Positions 8,629 through 17,900 of a stretch of DNA of 64,000 bases are shown here, in pieces. Source of the DNA: Rhodococcus sp. B50 (lineage in GTDB: Bacteria; Actinomycetota; Actinomycetes; Mycobacteriales; Mycobacteriaceae); assembly GCF_013602415.1 (NCBI RefSeq), contig NZ_WPAG02000002.1, forward strand, positions 2,483,480 through 2,547,479, in the 5' to 3' direction. Under the pieces are notes generated by a model. It was not told the origin of the DNA and made no database searches. It worked only from the letters and a program-made list of their open reading frames with translations. The translations under genes were made by a program, and so were the position numbers. Within the stretch, counting starts at the first letter, position 1; every line of letters starts with the position of its first letter.

Positions 8629-10097
8629 TCCGGCTCTCCTGGAAGTTCCTTCAGGGTGGCGCGTGCGCCGTCGCCGTGCAGGGCGTTCAGTGCCCACGCG
8701 TACGCATCGACGAAGCGACGGTGCTGCGCGAGATCGCCGAAGACCTCGACGTTCTCGATGAACGCCGTGGGATGCGTGAGTTGTCGTCGCGCGATCGGGA
8801 CGAGCGTACCCGCCAGGCGGTCGACGACCTCGATCGGCTGCCCCTGTTCGTCGACCCCCTCGGCGTAGCGGGCCCACGAGGCGACGATCGCCGCGGACAG
8901 CACCACGTGCCCGCCGGTGGCCAGGTTCTCACGGATAACCGGCACCAGCCATTTCGGGATGCGGTCGGACGATTCGGCACACAATCGTGCGATCGTGTCC
9001 CTGATCTCGGGGTTCGCGAACCGTTGGATGAGGGTGGTCTTGTACTCGTCGAGATCGATGCCCGGCACCGGTTTCAGGGTGGGCGTCGCCTCGGTGTCCA
9101 TGTAGGCGCGCACGAACCCGGCGAGGAGCGGATCCTGTGCGGCCTCGTGGACGAGTCGGTATCCCATGAGGTACGCGAAATAGCAGAGTCCTTGATGACT
9201 CGCGTTGAGCAGGCGCAACTTCATCAGTTCGTAGGGAGCGACGTCGTCGACGATCTGCACTCCCGCGTCCTCGAACGGCGGCCGCCCGTCGGCGAAGGAT
9301 TCCTCGAGTACCCACGAGGTGAACGGTTCGGCAGCCACCGGCCAGCGGTCCTGCACGTCGAAGCGCTCGGACAAGGCCGAGACGACCTCGTCGGTGGTCA
9401 CGGGGGTGATCCGGTCGACCATCGAGTTGGGGAACCGGACGTGTTCGGAGATCCACTGGGCGAGTTCGGGATCGACGAGTCGAGCGTACTCGGTGAAGAC
9501 GCGGCGGGCGACGGTTCCGTTGCCCTCGATGTTGTCGCACGACATCACCGTCGGGGCGCGAAGTCCCCGGGCGCGGCGCCGGGCGAGAGCTTCGGTGACG
9601 AGACCGAATACCGTCGCGGGTGGTTCGCCCGAGTGCAGATCGTGTTGCACGGCCGGATCGTCGACGTCGAATTCGCCGGTGTCGTGGCGGATGTTGTAGC
9701 CACCCTCGGTGACGGTCAGCGAGATGATACGGGTGGCCGGAGCCGCGAGAAGTTCGACGACGGCCTCGGGATCGTCGGGGGCGTAACGGTAATCGACGAT
9801 GGAGCCGATCACGCGCGGTTCCCACGTGCCGTCGGGGTGGGTGAGCACGAGTGTGTACAGGTGGTCCTGGGCGGCGAGCGCCTCCTGCATGCGGCGGTCA
9901 CCGGGGAGCACCCCGACGCCGCAGATCCCCCATTCCTTCGCCTTCCCCTGTTCGAGGAGGCGGTCGACGTACATCGCCTGGTGCGCGCGGTGGAAACCAC
10001 CCACACCGAAGTGCACGATGCCGACGGAGACGTCGTCCCGCCGGTAGCCCGGGACGGGCACGTCCAACTCCGGGAGCGTCTGCTCACTCACACGCAT
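8625..10097 (-). CDS. Mannitol/arabitol 2-dehydrogenase (long-chain polyol dehydrogenase)
   Basis: A 490-residue member of the mannitol dehydrogenase family. It shows VGIVHFGVGGFHRAHQAMY (NAD-binding start), TVTEGGYN, the block SCDNIEGNG, NSMVDRITP and the catalytic Lys region ELMKLRLLNASHQGL (K plus the N/H pair). The enzyme oxidises D-mannitol to D-fructose or D-arabitol to D-xylulose with NAD+. Both a ketose kinase and a xylulokinase follow, covering either product. The ATG start lies within the 3' end of the preceding dehydrogenase gene (10-nt overlap). An upstream in-frame extension overlapping that gene is rejected. Confidence 0.9.
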   Translation of the reverse strand: MRVSEQTLPELDVPVPGYRRDDVSVGIVHFGVGGFHRAHQAMYVDRLLEQGKAKEWGICGVGVLPGDRRMQEALAAQDHLYTLVLTHPDGTWEPRVIGSIVDYRYAPDDPEAVVELLAAPATRIISLTVTEGGYNIRHDTGEFDVDDPAVQHDLHSGEPPATVFGLVTEALARRRARGLRAPTVMSCDNIEGNGTVARRVFTEYARLVDPELAQWISEHVRFPNSMVDRITPVTTDEVVSALSERFDVQDRWPVAAEPFTSWVLEESFADGRPPFEDAGVQIVDDVAPYELMKLRLLNASHQGLCYFAYLMGYRLVHEAAQDPLLAGFVRAYMDTEATPTLKPVPGIDLDEYKTTLIQRFANPEIRDTIARLCAESSDRIPKWLVPVIRENLATGGHVVLSAAIVASWARYAEGVDEQGQPIEVVDRLAGTLVPIARRQLTHPTAFIENVEVFGDLAQHRRFVDAYAWALNALHGDGARATLKELPGEPE

Positions 10098-11161
10098 GAT
10101 CTTCGGTCCTTTCCCGCCGGATCGGTCACGTCCACGACGGCCTTGATGTTTCCGGGTGTCCGATCGGATTCGAGCGCGTCGGCGGTCTTGTCGAGGGGGA
10201 ACCGGGCGGTGACCATCGAGTCGAGATCGACCCGGCCCGACTCGACGAGTGCGAGCGCAGTCGGCCACGTGTTCGCGTAGCGGAACACCCCGGTCAGGAT
10301 CAGTTCGCGGTTCTGGACGAGCTGCACCGGCAGGGTCATGGTCTCGGCGCCGGATCCGACGAGGACGACGGTGCCGCCGGGACGGACCGCGCGGATACCC
10401 GAATCGACGGCCGCAGGGGCACCGGACGCGTCGATGTAGGCGTCCACGCGCAGGGCCGCCGGGTCGTCGACGCGGGGATCGAGCGCAGCGCTCGCCCCGA
10501 ACGACAGTGCGGTCTCGCGTCGTCGTTCGTCGAGGTCGGTGACGACGACCTCGACCGCACCGAAAGCGCGCGCAACCTGGGCGACGACGATGCCGACGGG
10601 CCCGGCGCCGGTGACGAGGACGCGCGAGCCTGCGGTGACGCGAGCCTTGCGGACGGCCGCGATACCGACCGACAGGGGCTCGCACAGGGCGGCTGCGTCG
10701 TCGGACACGGTGTCCGGAACGCGATGTGCGAAGGCCGCCCCGATGGTGACGTATTCGCACAGGGCGCCGTCGACGGGCGGCGTGGCGTAGAAGCGCATGT
10801 GCGGGCACAGGTTGTAGTCGCCGCGGCGCGTCTCCTCGGTGAGCGGGTCGGGACGTTGCGGTTCGATCGAGACCCGTTCGCCGATCCGGCTCTGCGGAAC
10901 ACCGTCCCCGACCGCGACCACGACCCCGGACGCCTCGTGGCCGAGCACGATCGGATCGGTCACGACGAACTCGCCGATCCGCCCTTCGCGGTAGTAGTGC
11001 GCGTCCGAGCCGCACACCCCCACGGTGGTTACCCGGACGAGGACGTCGCCGGGCTCCGGTGCAGGTAGAGGCCGTTCCTGCATCTCGATGCGGCCCGGTT
11101 CGAGAAGCACGGCAGCACGCATCGTGTCCGGGAGCGTCGGGCGAACTGTTGTGTGGGTCAC
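10088..11161 (-). CDS. Zinc-dependent polyol dehydrogenase (sorbitol/xylitol dehydrogenase-like MDR)
   Basis: A 357-residue medium-chain dehydrogenase. [13 protein letters not shown] carries the catalytic-zinc Cys, [15 protein letters not shown] the GHE motif, and [26 protein letters not shown] the Rossmann GxGPxG plus acidic residue (VVTDLDE, suggesting NAD+). The four-Cys structural-zinc cluster is mostly absent, as in sorbitol dehydrogenases. It begins the polyol-catabolic operon. The GTG start lies 6 nt after a TAGCAT box, fitting a leaderless mRNA. The likely reaction is sorbitol to fructose or xylitol to xylulose. Confidence 0.85.
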   Translation of the reverse strand: MTHTTVRPTLPDTMRAAVLLEPGRIEMQERPLPAPEPGDVLVRVTTVGVCGSDAHYYREGRIGEFVVTDPIVLGHEASGVVVAVGDGVPQSRIGERVSIEPQRPDPLTEETRRGDYNLCPHMRFYATPPVDGALCEYVTIGAAFAHRVPDTVSDDAAALCEPLSVGIAAVRKARVTAGSRVLVTGAGPVGIVVAQVARAFGAVEVVVTDLDERRRETALSFGASAALDPRVDDPAALRVDAYIDASGAPAAVDSGIRAVRPGGTVVLVGSGAETMTLPVQLVQNRELILTGVFRYANTWPTALALVESGRVDLDSMVTARFPLDKTADALESDRTPGNIKAVVDVTDPAGKDRRSCV

Positions 11162-11167
11162 ACTCCG

Positions 11168-11173
11168 ATGCTA
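11168..11173 (-). promoter_or_regulatory. Predicted -10 box of the polyol dehydrogenase operon
   Basis: Read on the minus strand the hexamer is TAGCAT, fitting TANNNT, and its end is 6 nt from the GTG start at 11161. Transcription would begin at or next to the start codon. The half-operator at 11180-11188 falls just upstream, in the spacer between -35 and -10, where a bound repressor would block RNA polymerase. Confidence 0.4.
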
Positions 11174-11179
11174 ACGTAC

Positions 11180-11213
11180 TGAGCAGATACACGCACCCCT
11201 GAGCAGATGCTCA
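11180..11213. promoter_or_regulatory. Candidate SorC operator pair
   Basis: TGAGCAGATGCTCA at 11200-11213 is a perfect inverted repeat (TGAGCA, 2-nt spacer, TGCTCA). A second copy of its left part, TGAGCAGAT, lies at 11180-11188, 20 bp away (two helical turns). Both are in the 90-bp region between the divergent dehydrogenase operon and the SorC regulator, so a SorC oligomer could control both arms. The link to the regulator is inferred from position and symmetry. Confidence 0.5.
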
Positions 11214-11251
11214 CGGAGCGCGACGAAGACTGCTCGCACCAAGGAGAGCTC

Positions 11252-12313
11252 GTGACCGCCCCCGGCCCCACCAACATCCCGGACACGGAGAGCCCGGTAT
11301 CCACCGAGGATCTCCGTCTCGCCGTGCGGGCCGCGACGCTCTACTACCTCGACGGCCTCACGCAGGCGGAGGTGGCGCAGCGCCTCGGCGTCTCCCGCCC
11401 CACCGCCGGCCGGCTCGTCGCGCGCGCTCGCGCCCAGGGACTGGTGCGCATCGAGGTCACCGTGCCACCCACCTGGCGCGACGACCTGCACGCCGAGACC
11501 GAACGGGCACTCGAGGAGCGCTACGGACTCGTCGAGGCCGTTGTGGTCGGGCGCCGCGTCGACGACGCCGGCCCGATCGAGGACTCCGCGAGCTTCACCG
11601 CCCTCGGACGCGCCGCCGCCGGCCTGCTCACCCGCCGCCTCCGTCCGTCCGACACCCTCGGATTCACGTGGGGTCCGGAGACGGTCGCCGTGGCGCAGGC
11701 CCTCCCGTCGGGTGTCGCCAGTTGCGCGACGATCGTCCAGCTCGACGGATCCATCTCCACGAGCGCCTATCAGACCGGCACCGAGTTCGTTCTCGGCCGC
11801 TGCGCCGAACAACTTCGGGCGCAACCGCTCCGGCTTCCCACGCCGCTGTACGCCGATCCGTCCACGGTCGCGTCGATGCGCACCGACTCACTGATCTCCC
11901 GCACGCTCGAGGTCGGACGCCGCGCCGAGGTGATGATCTTCGGCGTGGGCGCGGTGTCGACCTCGACCACTCTGTTCGAGGGCAGCTTCCTCGACACCGC
12001 GATGCTCCACGAACTCGACGGCCTCGGTGCGGTCGGCGAGATCGGCGGACGGTTCTTCCGCGCCGACGGCACCGCTGTGCACGGCGAACTCGAGACCCGC
12101 ACCATGTCGGTCCCCCTCGACGACGTCCGCGACTGCCCCGCCACCATTCTCGTCACCGGCGGACAGTCCAAGCACCGCGCTGTACTCGGTGCTCTCCGAG
12201 GCGGTCTCGCGAACATGCTCGTCTGTGACATCGCGTGCGCTCAGTACCTGCTCGACCATCCCGACCACGCCCTCGAGAACGGCACCCCGAAGGACGAGGC
12301 ACCACCGAAATGA
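11252..12313 (+). CDS. SorC/DeoR-type sugar-binding transcriptional regulator
   Basis: A 353-residue regulator. The N-terminal helix-turn-helix is TQAEVAQRLGVSRPTAGRLV, and residues about 75-350 form the SorC sugar-phosphate-binding domain (LGFTWGPETVAVAQAL, MIFGVGAVS, GEIGGRFFRADG, VTGGQSKHRAVLGALRGGLA). Such proteins sense a phosphorylated sugar and control nearby catabolic operons. The GTG start at 11252 is preferred because AAGGAG lies 5 nt ahead of it; the upstream in-frame extension overlaps the operator region. It heads the transporter operon and is divergent from the polyol dehydrogenases. Confidence 0.88.
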   Translation: MTAPGPTNIPDTESPVSTEDLRLAVRAATLYYLDGLTQAEVAQRLGVSRPTAGRLVARARAQGLVRIEVTVPPTWRDDLHAETERALEERYGLVEAVVVGRRVDDAGPIEDSASFTALGRAAAGLLTRRLRPSDTLGFTWGPETVAVAQALPSGVASCATIVQLDGSISTSAYQTGTEFVLGRCAEQLRAQPLRLPTPLYADPSTVASMRTDSLISRTLEVGRRAEVMIFGVGAVSTSTTLFEGSFLDTAMLHELDGLGAVGEIGGRFFRADGTAVHGELETRTMSVPLDDVRDCPATILVTGGQSKHRAVLGALRGGLANMLVCDIACAQYLLDHPDHALENGTPKDEAPPK

Positions 12314-12324
12314 GGTAGACCATC

Positions 12325-13680
12325 GTGCCTACAGCAAGAAGATCCATCCGCGCGGCCGCGGCAGGAGCCGTGGCCCTGAGCGTCGCACTGACCGGTTGTG
12401 CCGGTGCAGGATCGATCGGTACGTCCGGCCGCACCGTCACCATCGCGATGGTGTCGAACTCCCAGATGCAGGACGCACAGCAACTCGCGTCGCAGTTCGA
12501 GGCCGAGAACCCGGAGATCGACCTGAAGTTCGTCACCCTCTCCGAGAACCAGGCCCGCGCCAAGATCACCGCCTCCACGGCGATGGGCGGTGGCGAGTTC
12601 GACGTCGTGATGATCAGCAACTACGAGACTCCCCAGTGGGCGGAGTACGGCTGGCTCACGAATCTGTCACCGTACATCGAGCAGACCGACGGCTACGACG
12701 CCGACGACATCATTCCGTCGCTGCGCGAAGCACTCTCGTACGAGGGCGATCTGTACTCGGTGCCCTTCTACGGCGAATCGTCGTTCCTCATGTATCGCAA
12801 GGACCTGTTCGAACAGGCCGGCATCACGCTGTCCGACCCGCCGACCTGGACCGAGGTCGCCGAGGCCGCAGCGCAACTCGACAGCCCCGACATCAACGGC
12901 ATCTGCCTGCGCGGCAAGCCCGGCTGGGGTGAGTTGCTCGCACCGCTCGACACCGTCATCAACACCTTCGGCGGACGGTGGTTCGACGAGAACTGGAACG
13001 CACAGCTGAACAGTCCCGAGGTACGCGAAGCGGTGCAGTTCTATGTCGACCTCGTCCGCGAGTACGGTCAGCCCGGTGCCGCGACGAGCGGATTCAGCGA
13101 GTGCGCAACGCAACTCGCGCAGGGCCGGGTCGCCATGTGGTACGACTCCACCTCCGCCGTCTCGACCCTCGAGGATCCCGCGTCGAGCAACGTCGTCGGG
13201 AAGATCGGCTACGCGGCCGCGCCCGTCCAGGAGAAGGACCCCTCGGGCTGGCTCTACACGTGGTCGCTCGGCATCCCCGCGAGCAGCGAACACACCGAGG
13301 ACGCGTGGAAGTTCATCTCATGGATGACCGACCAGCAGTACCTGCGCACCGTCGGCGAGCAACTCGGCTGGGAGCGGGTGCCGCCGGGCAGCCGACTGTC
13401 GACCTACGAGATCCCCGAATACGCCGAGGCCGCCGCGGCCTACGGCCCGATCACCCTCGAATCCATCGAGGGAGCCGACCAGCAGAACCCCACGGTCGAC
13501 CCCGTCCCGTACACGGGCATCCAGTTCGTGGCCATCCCCGAGTTCCAGGATCTCGGCACCCGGGTCAGCCAGCAGATCAGCGCCGCCATCGCCGGACGGC
13601 AGAGCGTCGAGGAAGCCCTCGACCAGGCACAGAAGTACGCCGAGGCCGTCGGCGCGACCTACCGGGAGAAGGACCAATGA
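12325..13680 (+). CDS. Sugar/polyol ABC transporter, substrate-binding lipoprotein
   Basis: A 451-residue family-1 extracellular solute-binding protein. The signal peptide (positively charged start, AAAAGAVALSVAL) ends in a lipobox LTGC, so the mature protein is lipid-anchored outside the membrane. The body has the SBP pattern of VSNSQMQDAQQLASQFE and ISNYETPQWAEYG. It would bind the polyol imported by the following permeases. The GTG start is 11 bp after the regulator's stop. Specificity is inferred from the adjacent polyol dehydrogenases. Confidence 0.9.
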   Translation: MPTARRSIRAAAAGAVALSVALTGCAGAGSIGTSGRTVTIAMVSNSQMQDAQQLASQFEAENPEIDLKFVTLSENQARAKITASTAMGGGEFDVVMISNYETPQWAEYGWLTNLSPYIEQTDGYDADDIIPSLREALSYEGDLYSVPFYGESSFLMYRKDLFEQAGITLSDPPTWTEVAEAAAQLDSPDINGICLRGKPGWGELLAPLDTVINTFGGRWFDENWNAQLNSPEVREAVQFYVDLVREYGQPGAATSGFSECATQLAQGRVAMWYDSTSAVSTLEDPASSNVVGKIGYAAAPVQEKDPSGWLYTWSLGIPASSEHTEDAWKFISWMTDQQYLRTVGEQLGWERVPPGSRLSTYEIPEYAEAAAAYGPITLESIEGADQQNPTVDPVPYTGIQFVAIPEFQDLGTRVSQQISAAIAGRQSVEEALDQAQKYAEAVGATYREKDQ

Positions 13681-14642
13681 CCGCACCTGCAGCGCAGCGT
13701 CCCGCACCGGACGCCGACGAGCGAATCCGCGCCGTACGGGAAGCGAAGGAGGAGCAGATCTCCCGCGCCGAAGGATGGCGCCGGCGCGGACCCCTGCTCC
13801 CGGCCCTGATCTTCACGATCGTGGTCACGCAGATCCCGTTCTTGTTCACGCTGTACTACTCGACCCAGTCGTGGAACCTCGTCAGCCCCGGCTCCCGCCG
13901 GTTCGTCGGGCTCCAGAACTACGTCGACGTCTTCCAGGACAGCCAGTTCTGGCAGGTCACCCTGAACACGGTGATCCTCATCGTCGGCACGGTCCTGATC
14001 TCCGTGATACTCGGGCTGCTCCTCGCGCTCCTGCTCGACCGGGCGTTCCTCGGACGCGGTATCGCACGGACCCTGCTCATCACGCCGTTCCTCGTCACCC
14101 CGGTCGCCAGTGCGCTGATCTGGAAGACGTCGATGTTCGATCCCGTCTTCGGCATCGTCAACTTCGTGCTCTCCCCCTTCGGAGTGGGCGAGGTGGACTG
14201 GATCAGCCGATTCCCGCTCCCGGCCGTGATGGTCGCGCTGGTGTGGCAGTGGACGCCGTTCATGATGCTGCTCATCCTCGCCGGCCTGCAGTCGATGCCC
14301 CGCGACATCCTCGAGGCCGGCCGCGTCGACGGCGCCGGAGCCTTCGCACTGTTCCGCGAACTGACGCTGCCGCACCTGCGCCGATTCATCGAACTCGGCA
14401 CCGTTCTCGGAGCGATCTACCTGGTGAACACGTTCGACGCGATCTATATGATGACCCAGGGCGGACCCGGCACGGCCAGCTCCAACCTGCCGTTCTACAT
14501 CTACCAGCGCGCGTTCCTCGGCTTCGACATCGGCCAGGCGGCGGCAATGGGTGTCGTGGTCGTCATCGGCACGATCGTCATCGCCACATTCGCGCTGCGC
14601 CTGATCTTCACATCGTTCACCGGCAAGGAGGAAGCGGCATGA
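13677..14642 (+). CDS. Sugar/polyol ABC transporter permease, MalF type
   Basis: A 321-residue membrane protein with six hydrophobic segments and a charged N-terminal tail. The cytoplasmic EAA loop is seen as DILEAGRVDGAGAFALFRELTLPHL, the docking site for the ATPase subunit. The ATG overlaps the TGA of the binding-protein gene (ATGA), showing coupling. Together with the next gene it forms the heterodimeric channel. A longer in-frame extension upstream is a shadow of the binding protein. Confidence 0.9.
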   Translation: MTAPAAQRPAPDADERIRAVREAKEEQISRAEGWRRRGPLLPALIFTIVVTQIPFLFTLYYSTQSWNLVSPGSRRFVGLQNYVDVFQDSQFWQVTLNTVILIVGTVLISVILGLLLALLLDRAFLGRGIARTLLITPFLVTPVASALIWKTSMFDPVFGIVNFVLSPFGVGEVDWISRFPLPAVMVALVWQWTPFMMLLILAGLQSMPRDILEAGRVDGAGAFALFRELTLPHLRRFIELGTVLGAIYLVNTFDAIYMMTQGGPGTASSNLPFYIYQRAFLGFDIGQAAAMGVVVVIGTIVIATFALRLIFTSFTGKEEAA

Positions 14643-15529
14643 GCACCACGGCCACGCAGCCGCAGGCTTCGGACACCACGGAACCCACCGGCCGTGTCAT
14701 GCGCACGGCCCGGAAACGCAAGAACCGCAAGTTCAATCCCTGGGGTGTGGTCGCGTGGATCGCCGCCATCGGATTCTTCTTCCCGGTCTTCTGGATGGTG
14801 CTCACCGCCTTCAAGCAGGAGGCCGACGCCTACTCCGACCCACCGAAGTTCTTCTTCACCCCCACCCTCGACCAGTTCCGGGCGGTGTTCGAGACCGGAG
14901 TGGGCACGGCCCTGCTCAACTCGGCCTTCGCCACGATCGTCTCGACGGTGCTGGTCCTGCTGCTCGGCGTGCCGGCGGCCTTCGCGCTGTCGCTGCGGCC
15001 GGTGAAGAAGACCAAGGACGTGTTGTTCTTCTTCATCAGCACGAAGATGCTGCCCATCGTCGCGGCGATCATCCCGCTGTACGTGATCGTCGCGAACGTC
15101 GGCCTGCTCGACAACATCTGGGCCCTGATCATCCTGTACACGGCGATGAACCTGCCCATCGCGGTGTGGATGATGCGGTCGTTCTTCCTCGAGGTCCCGG
15201 GCGAGCTGCTCGAGGCGGCGAGCATGGACGGCGCGAACCTGTGGACGGCGGTACGCGAGCTGATCCTGCCGCTCGTCTCCCCCGGCATCGCCGCGACCGC
15301 CCTGATCTGCGTGATCTTCTCGTGGAACGAGTTCTTCTTCGCCGTCAACCTGACCGCCGTCCAGGCGCAGACGATCCCCGTCTTCCTCGTCGGTTTCATC
15401 ACCGGTGAGGGCCTGTACTGGGCCCGGCTGTCCGCCGCCGCGACGATGGCGGCGCTGCCCGTCGTGCTCGCGGGCTGGCTCGCTCAGAACAAGCTCGTGC
15501 GCGGCCTGTCGTTCGGCGCCATCAAGTAG
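14639..15529 (+). CDS. Sugar/polyol ABC transporter permease, MalG type
   Basis: A 296-residue permease with about six transmembrane segments. The EAA motif reads ELLEAASMDGANLWTAVREL followed by LPLVSPG, and the C-terminus is KLVRGLSFGAIK, typical of MalG-type subunits. Its start overlaps the MalF-type gene by four bases (ATGA at 14639-14642), with GGAGG a few bases upstream. It completes the transmembrane channel of the importer. Confidence 0.9.
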   Translation: MSTTATQPQASDTTEPTGRVMRTARKRKNRKFNPWGVVAWIAAIGFFFPVFWMVLTAFKQEADAYSDPPKFFFTPTLDQFRAVFETGVGTALLNSAFATIVSTVLVLLLGVPAAFALSLRPVKKTKDVLFFFISTKMLPIVAAIIPLYVIVANVGLLDNIWALIILYTAMNLPIAVWMMRSFFLEVPGELLEAASMDGANLWTAVRELILPLVSPGIAATALICVIFSWNEFFFAVNLTAVQAQTIPVFLVGFITGEGLYWARLSAAATMAALPVVLAGWLAQNKLVRGLSFGAIK

Positions 15530-15562
15530 ACCCGATTCCCTTTACCAGCAAGGACTTCCATC

Positions 15563-16642
<1,080 letters not shown>

Positions 16643-16663
16643 CCCGGCGACGGAAGGATCACT

Positions 16664-17218
16664 GTGGGCGAGCAGAAGGAACGGATGCTGGCCGGCGAAC
16701 TCTACATCGCCGACGATCCCGAACTCGCCGCCGACGCGCTGCGGGCAGCGCTGCTGACCGAAAAGTACAACGCGTCGAGTGCAGCGGATCCGGATGCGCG
16801 TCGCGCGCTGCTCGAGGAGTTGTTCGACTCGATCGGTGACGACGTGGAGATCCGGCCGCCACTGCAGGTGGATTACGGGTACCGGATCACCGTGGGGAAC
16901 GGGACATTCGTCAACTTCGGCGCGATCATGCTCGACGTCGCGCCGATCACGATCGGCTCGGACGTGCAGATCGGCCCGAACGCGCAACTCCTCACCCCCA
17001 CTCATCCGCTCGATCCCGATCTCCGCCGCGCGAAGTGGGAATCGGCGCAACCCATCACGATCGGCGACAACGTGTGGCTCGGCGGTGGCGCGATCGTCGG
17101 ACCGGGCGTCACGATCGGCGAGAACACCGTCGTGGGAGCCGGCGCGGTGGTCACCCGAGACCTGCCGCCGAACGTCGTGGCGACGGGCGTACCTGCGCGG
17201 GTGACGCGCCGGCTCTGA
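16664..17218 (+). CDS. Sugar O-acetyltransferase (maltose/galactoside acetyltransferase type)
   Basis: A 184-residue left-handed beta-helix acetyltransferase. The N-terminal Mac domain begins KERMLAGELYIADDPEL. Hexapeptide repeats run from VNFGAIMLDVAPITIGSD to ENTVVGAGAVVTRDL, and the catalytic His is in LTPTHPLD. It transfers acetyl from acetyl-CoA to a sugar or polyol hydroxyl, perhaps to dispose of non-metabolisable substrate analogues that enter through the importer. The GTG start has GGAAGG about 8 nt ahead. It is the last gene of the importer operon, followed by a hairpin. Confidence 0.88.
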   Translation: MGEQKERMLAGELYIADDPELAADALRAALLTEKYNASSAADPDARRALLEELFDSIGDDVEIRPPLQVDYGYRITVGNGTFVNFGAIMLDVAPITIGSDVQIGPNAQLLTPTHPLDPDLRRAKWESAQPITIGDNVWLGGGAIVGPGVTIGENTVVGAGAVVTRDLPPNVVATGVPARVTRRL

Positions 17219-17243
17219 GCCGATCGAAGCCGCCGGCTCAGAG
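17213..17243 (+). terminator. Hairpin at end of the importer operon
   Basis: CTCTGAGCC at 17213-17221 pairs perfectly with GGCTCAGAG at 17235-17243 around a 13-nt loop. The left arm overlaps the acetyltransferase stop codon. There is no U-tract, as is common for high-GC intrinsic terminators. Confidence 0.45.
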
Positions 17244-17281
17244 ACGATCGGAGCGGAACTTGCGTCGATTCCGCCTCTCGC

Positions 17282-17287
17282 TATGCT
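17282..17287 (+). promoter_or_regulatory. Predicted -10 box, leaderless lipoprotein gene
   Basis: TATGCT fits TANNNT and ends 7 nt before the ATG at 17295, the spacing expected when transcription starts at the A of the start codon. This decides the start over the upstream in-frame ATG at 17283, which would lie inside the -10 box. Confidence 0.45.
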
Positions 17288-17294
17288 GCCCCGC

Positions 17295-17879
17295 ATGATC
17301 AGTCGCCGCGCACGTCTCGTCAGCTTCGTCGTCGTCGCGGGTGCGGCACTCGTCGCGGCAGGGTGTTCGCGGAGCGTGGAGGGTGAGGCCACCGCATCCG
17401 AAGCACCCACCGAGCCGGCGAGCACCACCGCCACCTCGTCGGCGCCGCCCGCGACCCCGACCACCGCGGCCGCGCCGAAGCCGGTCGACCCCGACGACTA
17501 CGCCGCGACCAGCGAGGGCGTGTACTACTTCGCGTCGCCGGGCGGGCAGTTCGGATGCGCCATCCTCGTCCACACCGCTCCCCTGACGGGCTGCCAGGGC
17601 ACGATGCCGACGAGTGCACCCCGGGTCCCCGGCAGCGGCGCGCCCGACGTGCTGGTGCCCGCGAACGCCCTGATGCTCGAAGGCGACGGTCCCGGAGAGT
17701 GGGTCAGCATCGGCGACATCGCGTTCACGGATTTCGGGGGTGCCCCGAAGACGCTGCCGCACGGCAGCACTCTCACCGTCGATCCGTTCACGTGCACCGT
17801 CGACGAGAAGACCGGTGTCACGTGCGAGACGGACGCCCACGGATTCACCGTGTCGGCGACCGGCGGCGAAGTCTGGTGA
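17295..17879 (+). CDS. Lipoprotein with a DUF6636-like Cys-rich domain
   Basis: A 194-residue secreted lipoprotein: MISRRARLVSFVVVAGAAL is the signal peptide and VAAGC the lipobox. A Thr/Ala/Pro-rich linker (residues about 25-65) leads to a globular domain with FASPGGQFGCAIL and, near the end, CTVDEKTGVTCETDAHGF. This matches the pattern F-x-(S/T)-P-x-G-x-x-x-C ... C-x(7-9)-C ... HGF shared by small actinobacterial secreted proteins (DUF6636-like), where the Cys residues probably pair. Function is unknown. It lies between the importer operon and a convergent membrane gene. Confidence 0.75.
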   Translation: MISRRARLVSFVVVAGAALVAAGCSRSVEGEATASEAPTEPASTTATSSAPPATPTTAAAPKPVDPDDYAATSEGVYYFASPGGQFGCAILVHTAPLTGCQGTMPTSAPRVPGSGAPDVLVPANALMLEGDGPGEWVSIGDIAFTDFGGAPKTLPHGSTLTVDPFTCTVDEKTGVTCETDAHGFTVSATGGEVW

Positions 17880-17900
17880 TCGCGGCGGTGCTCGGGGTGG

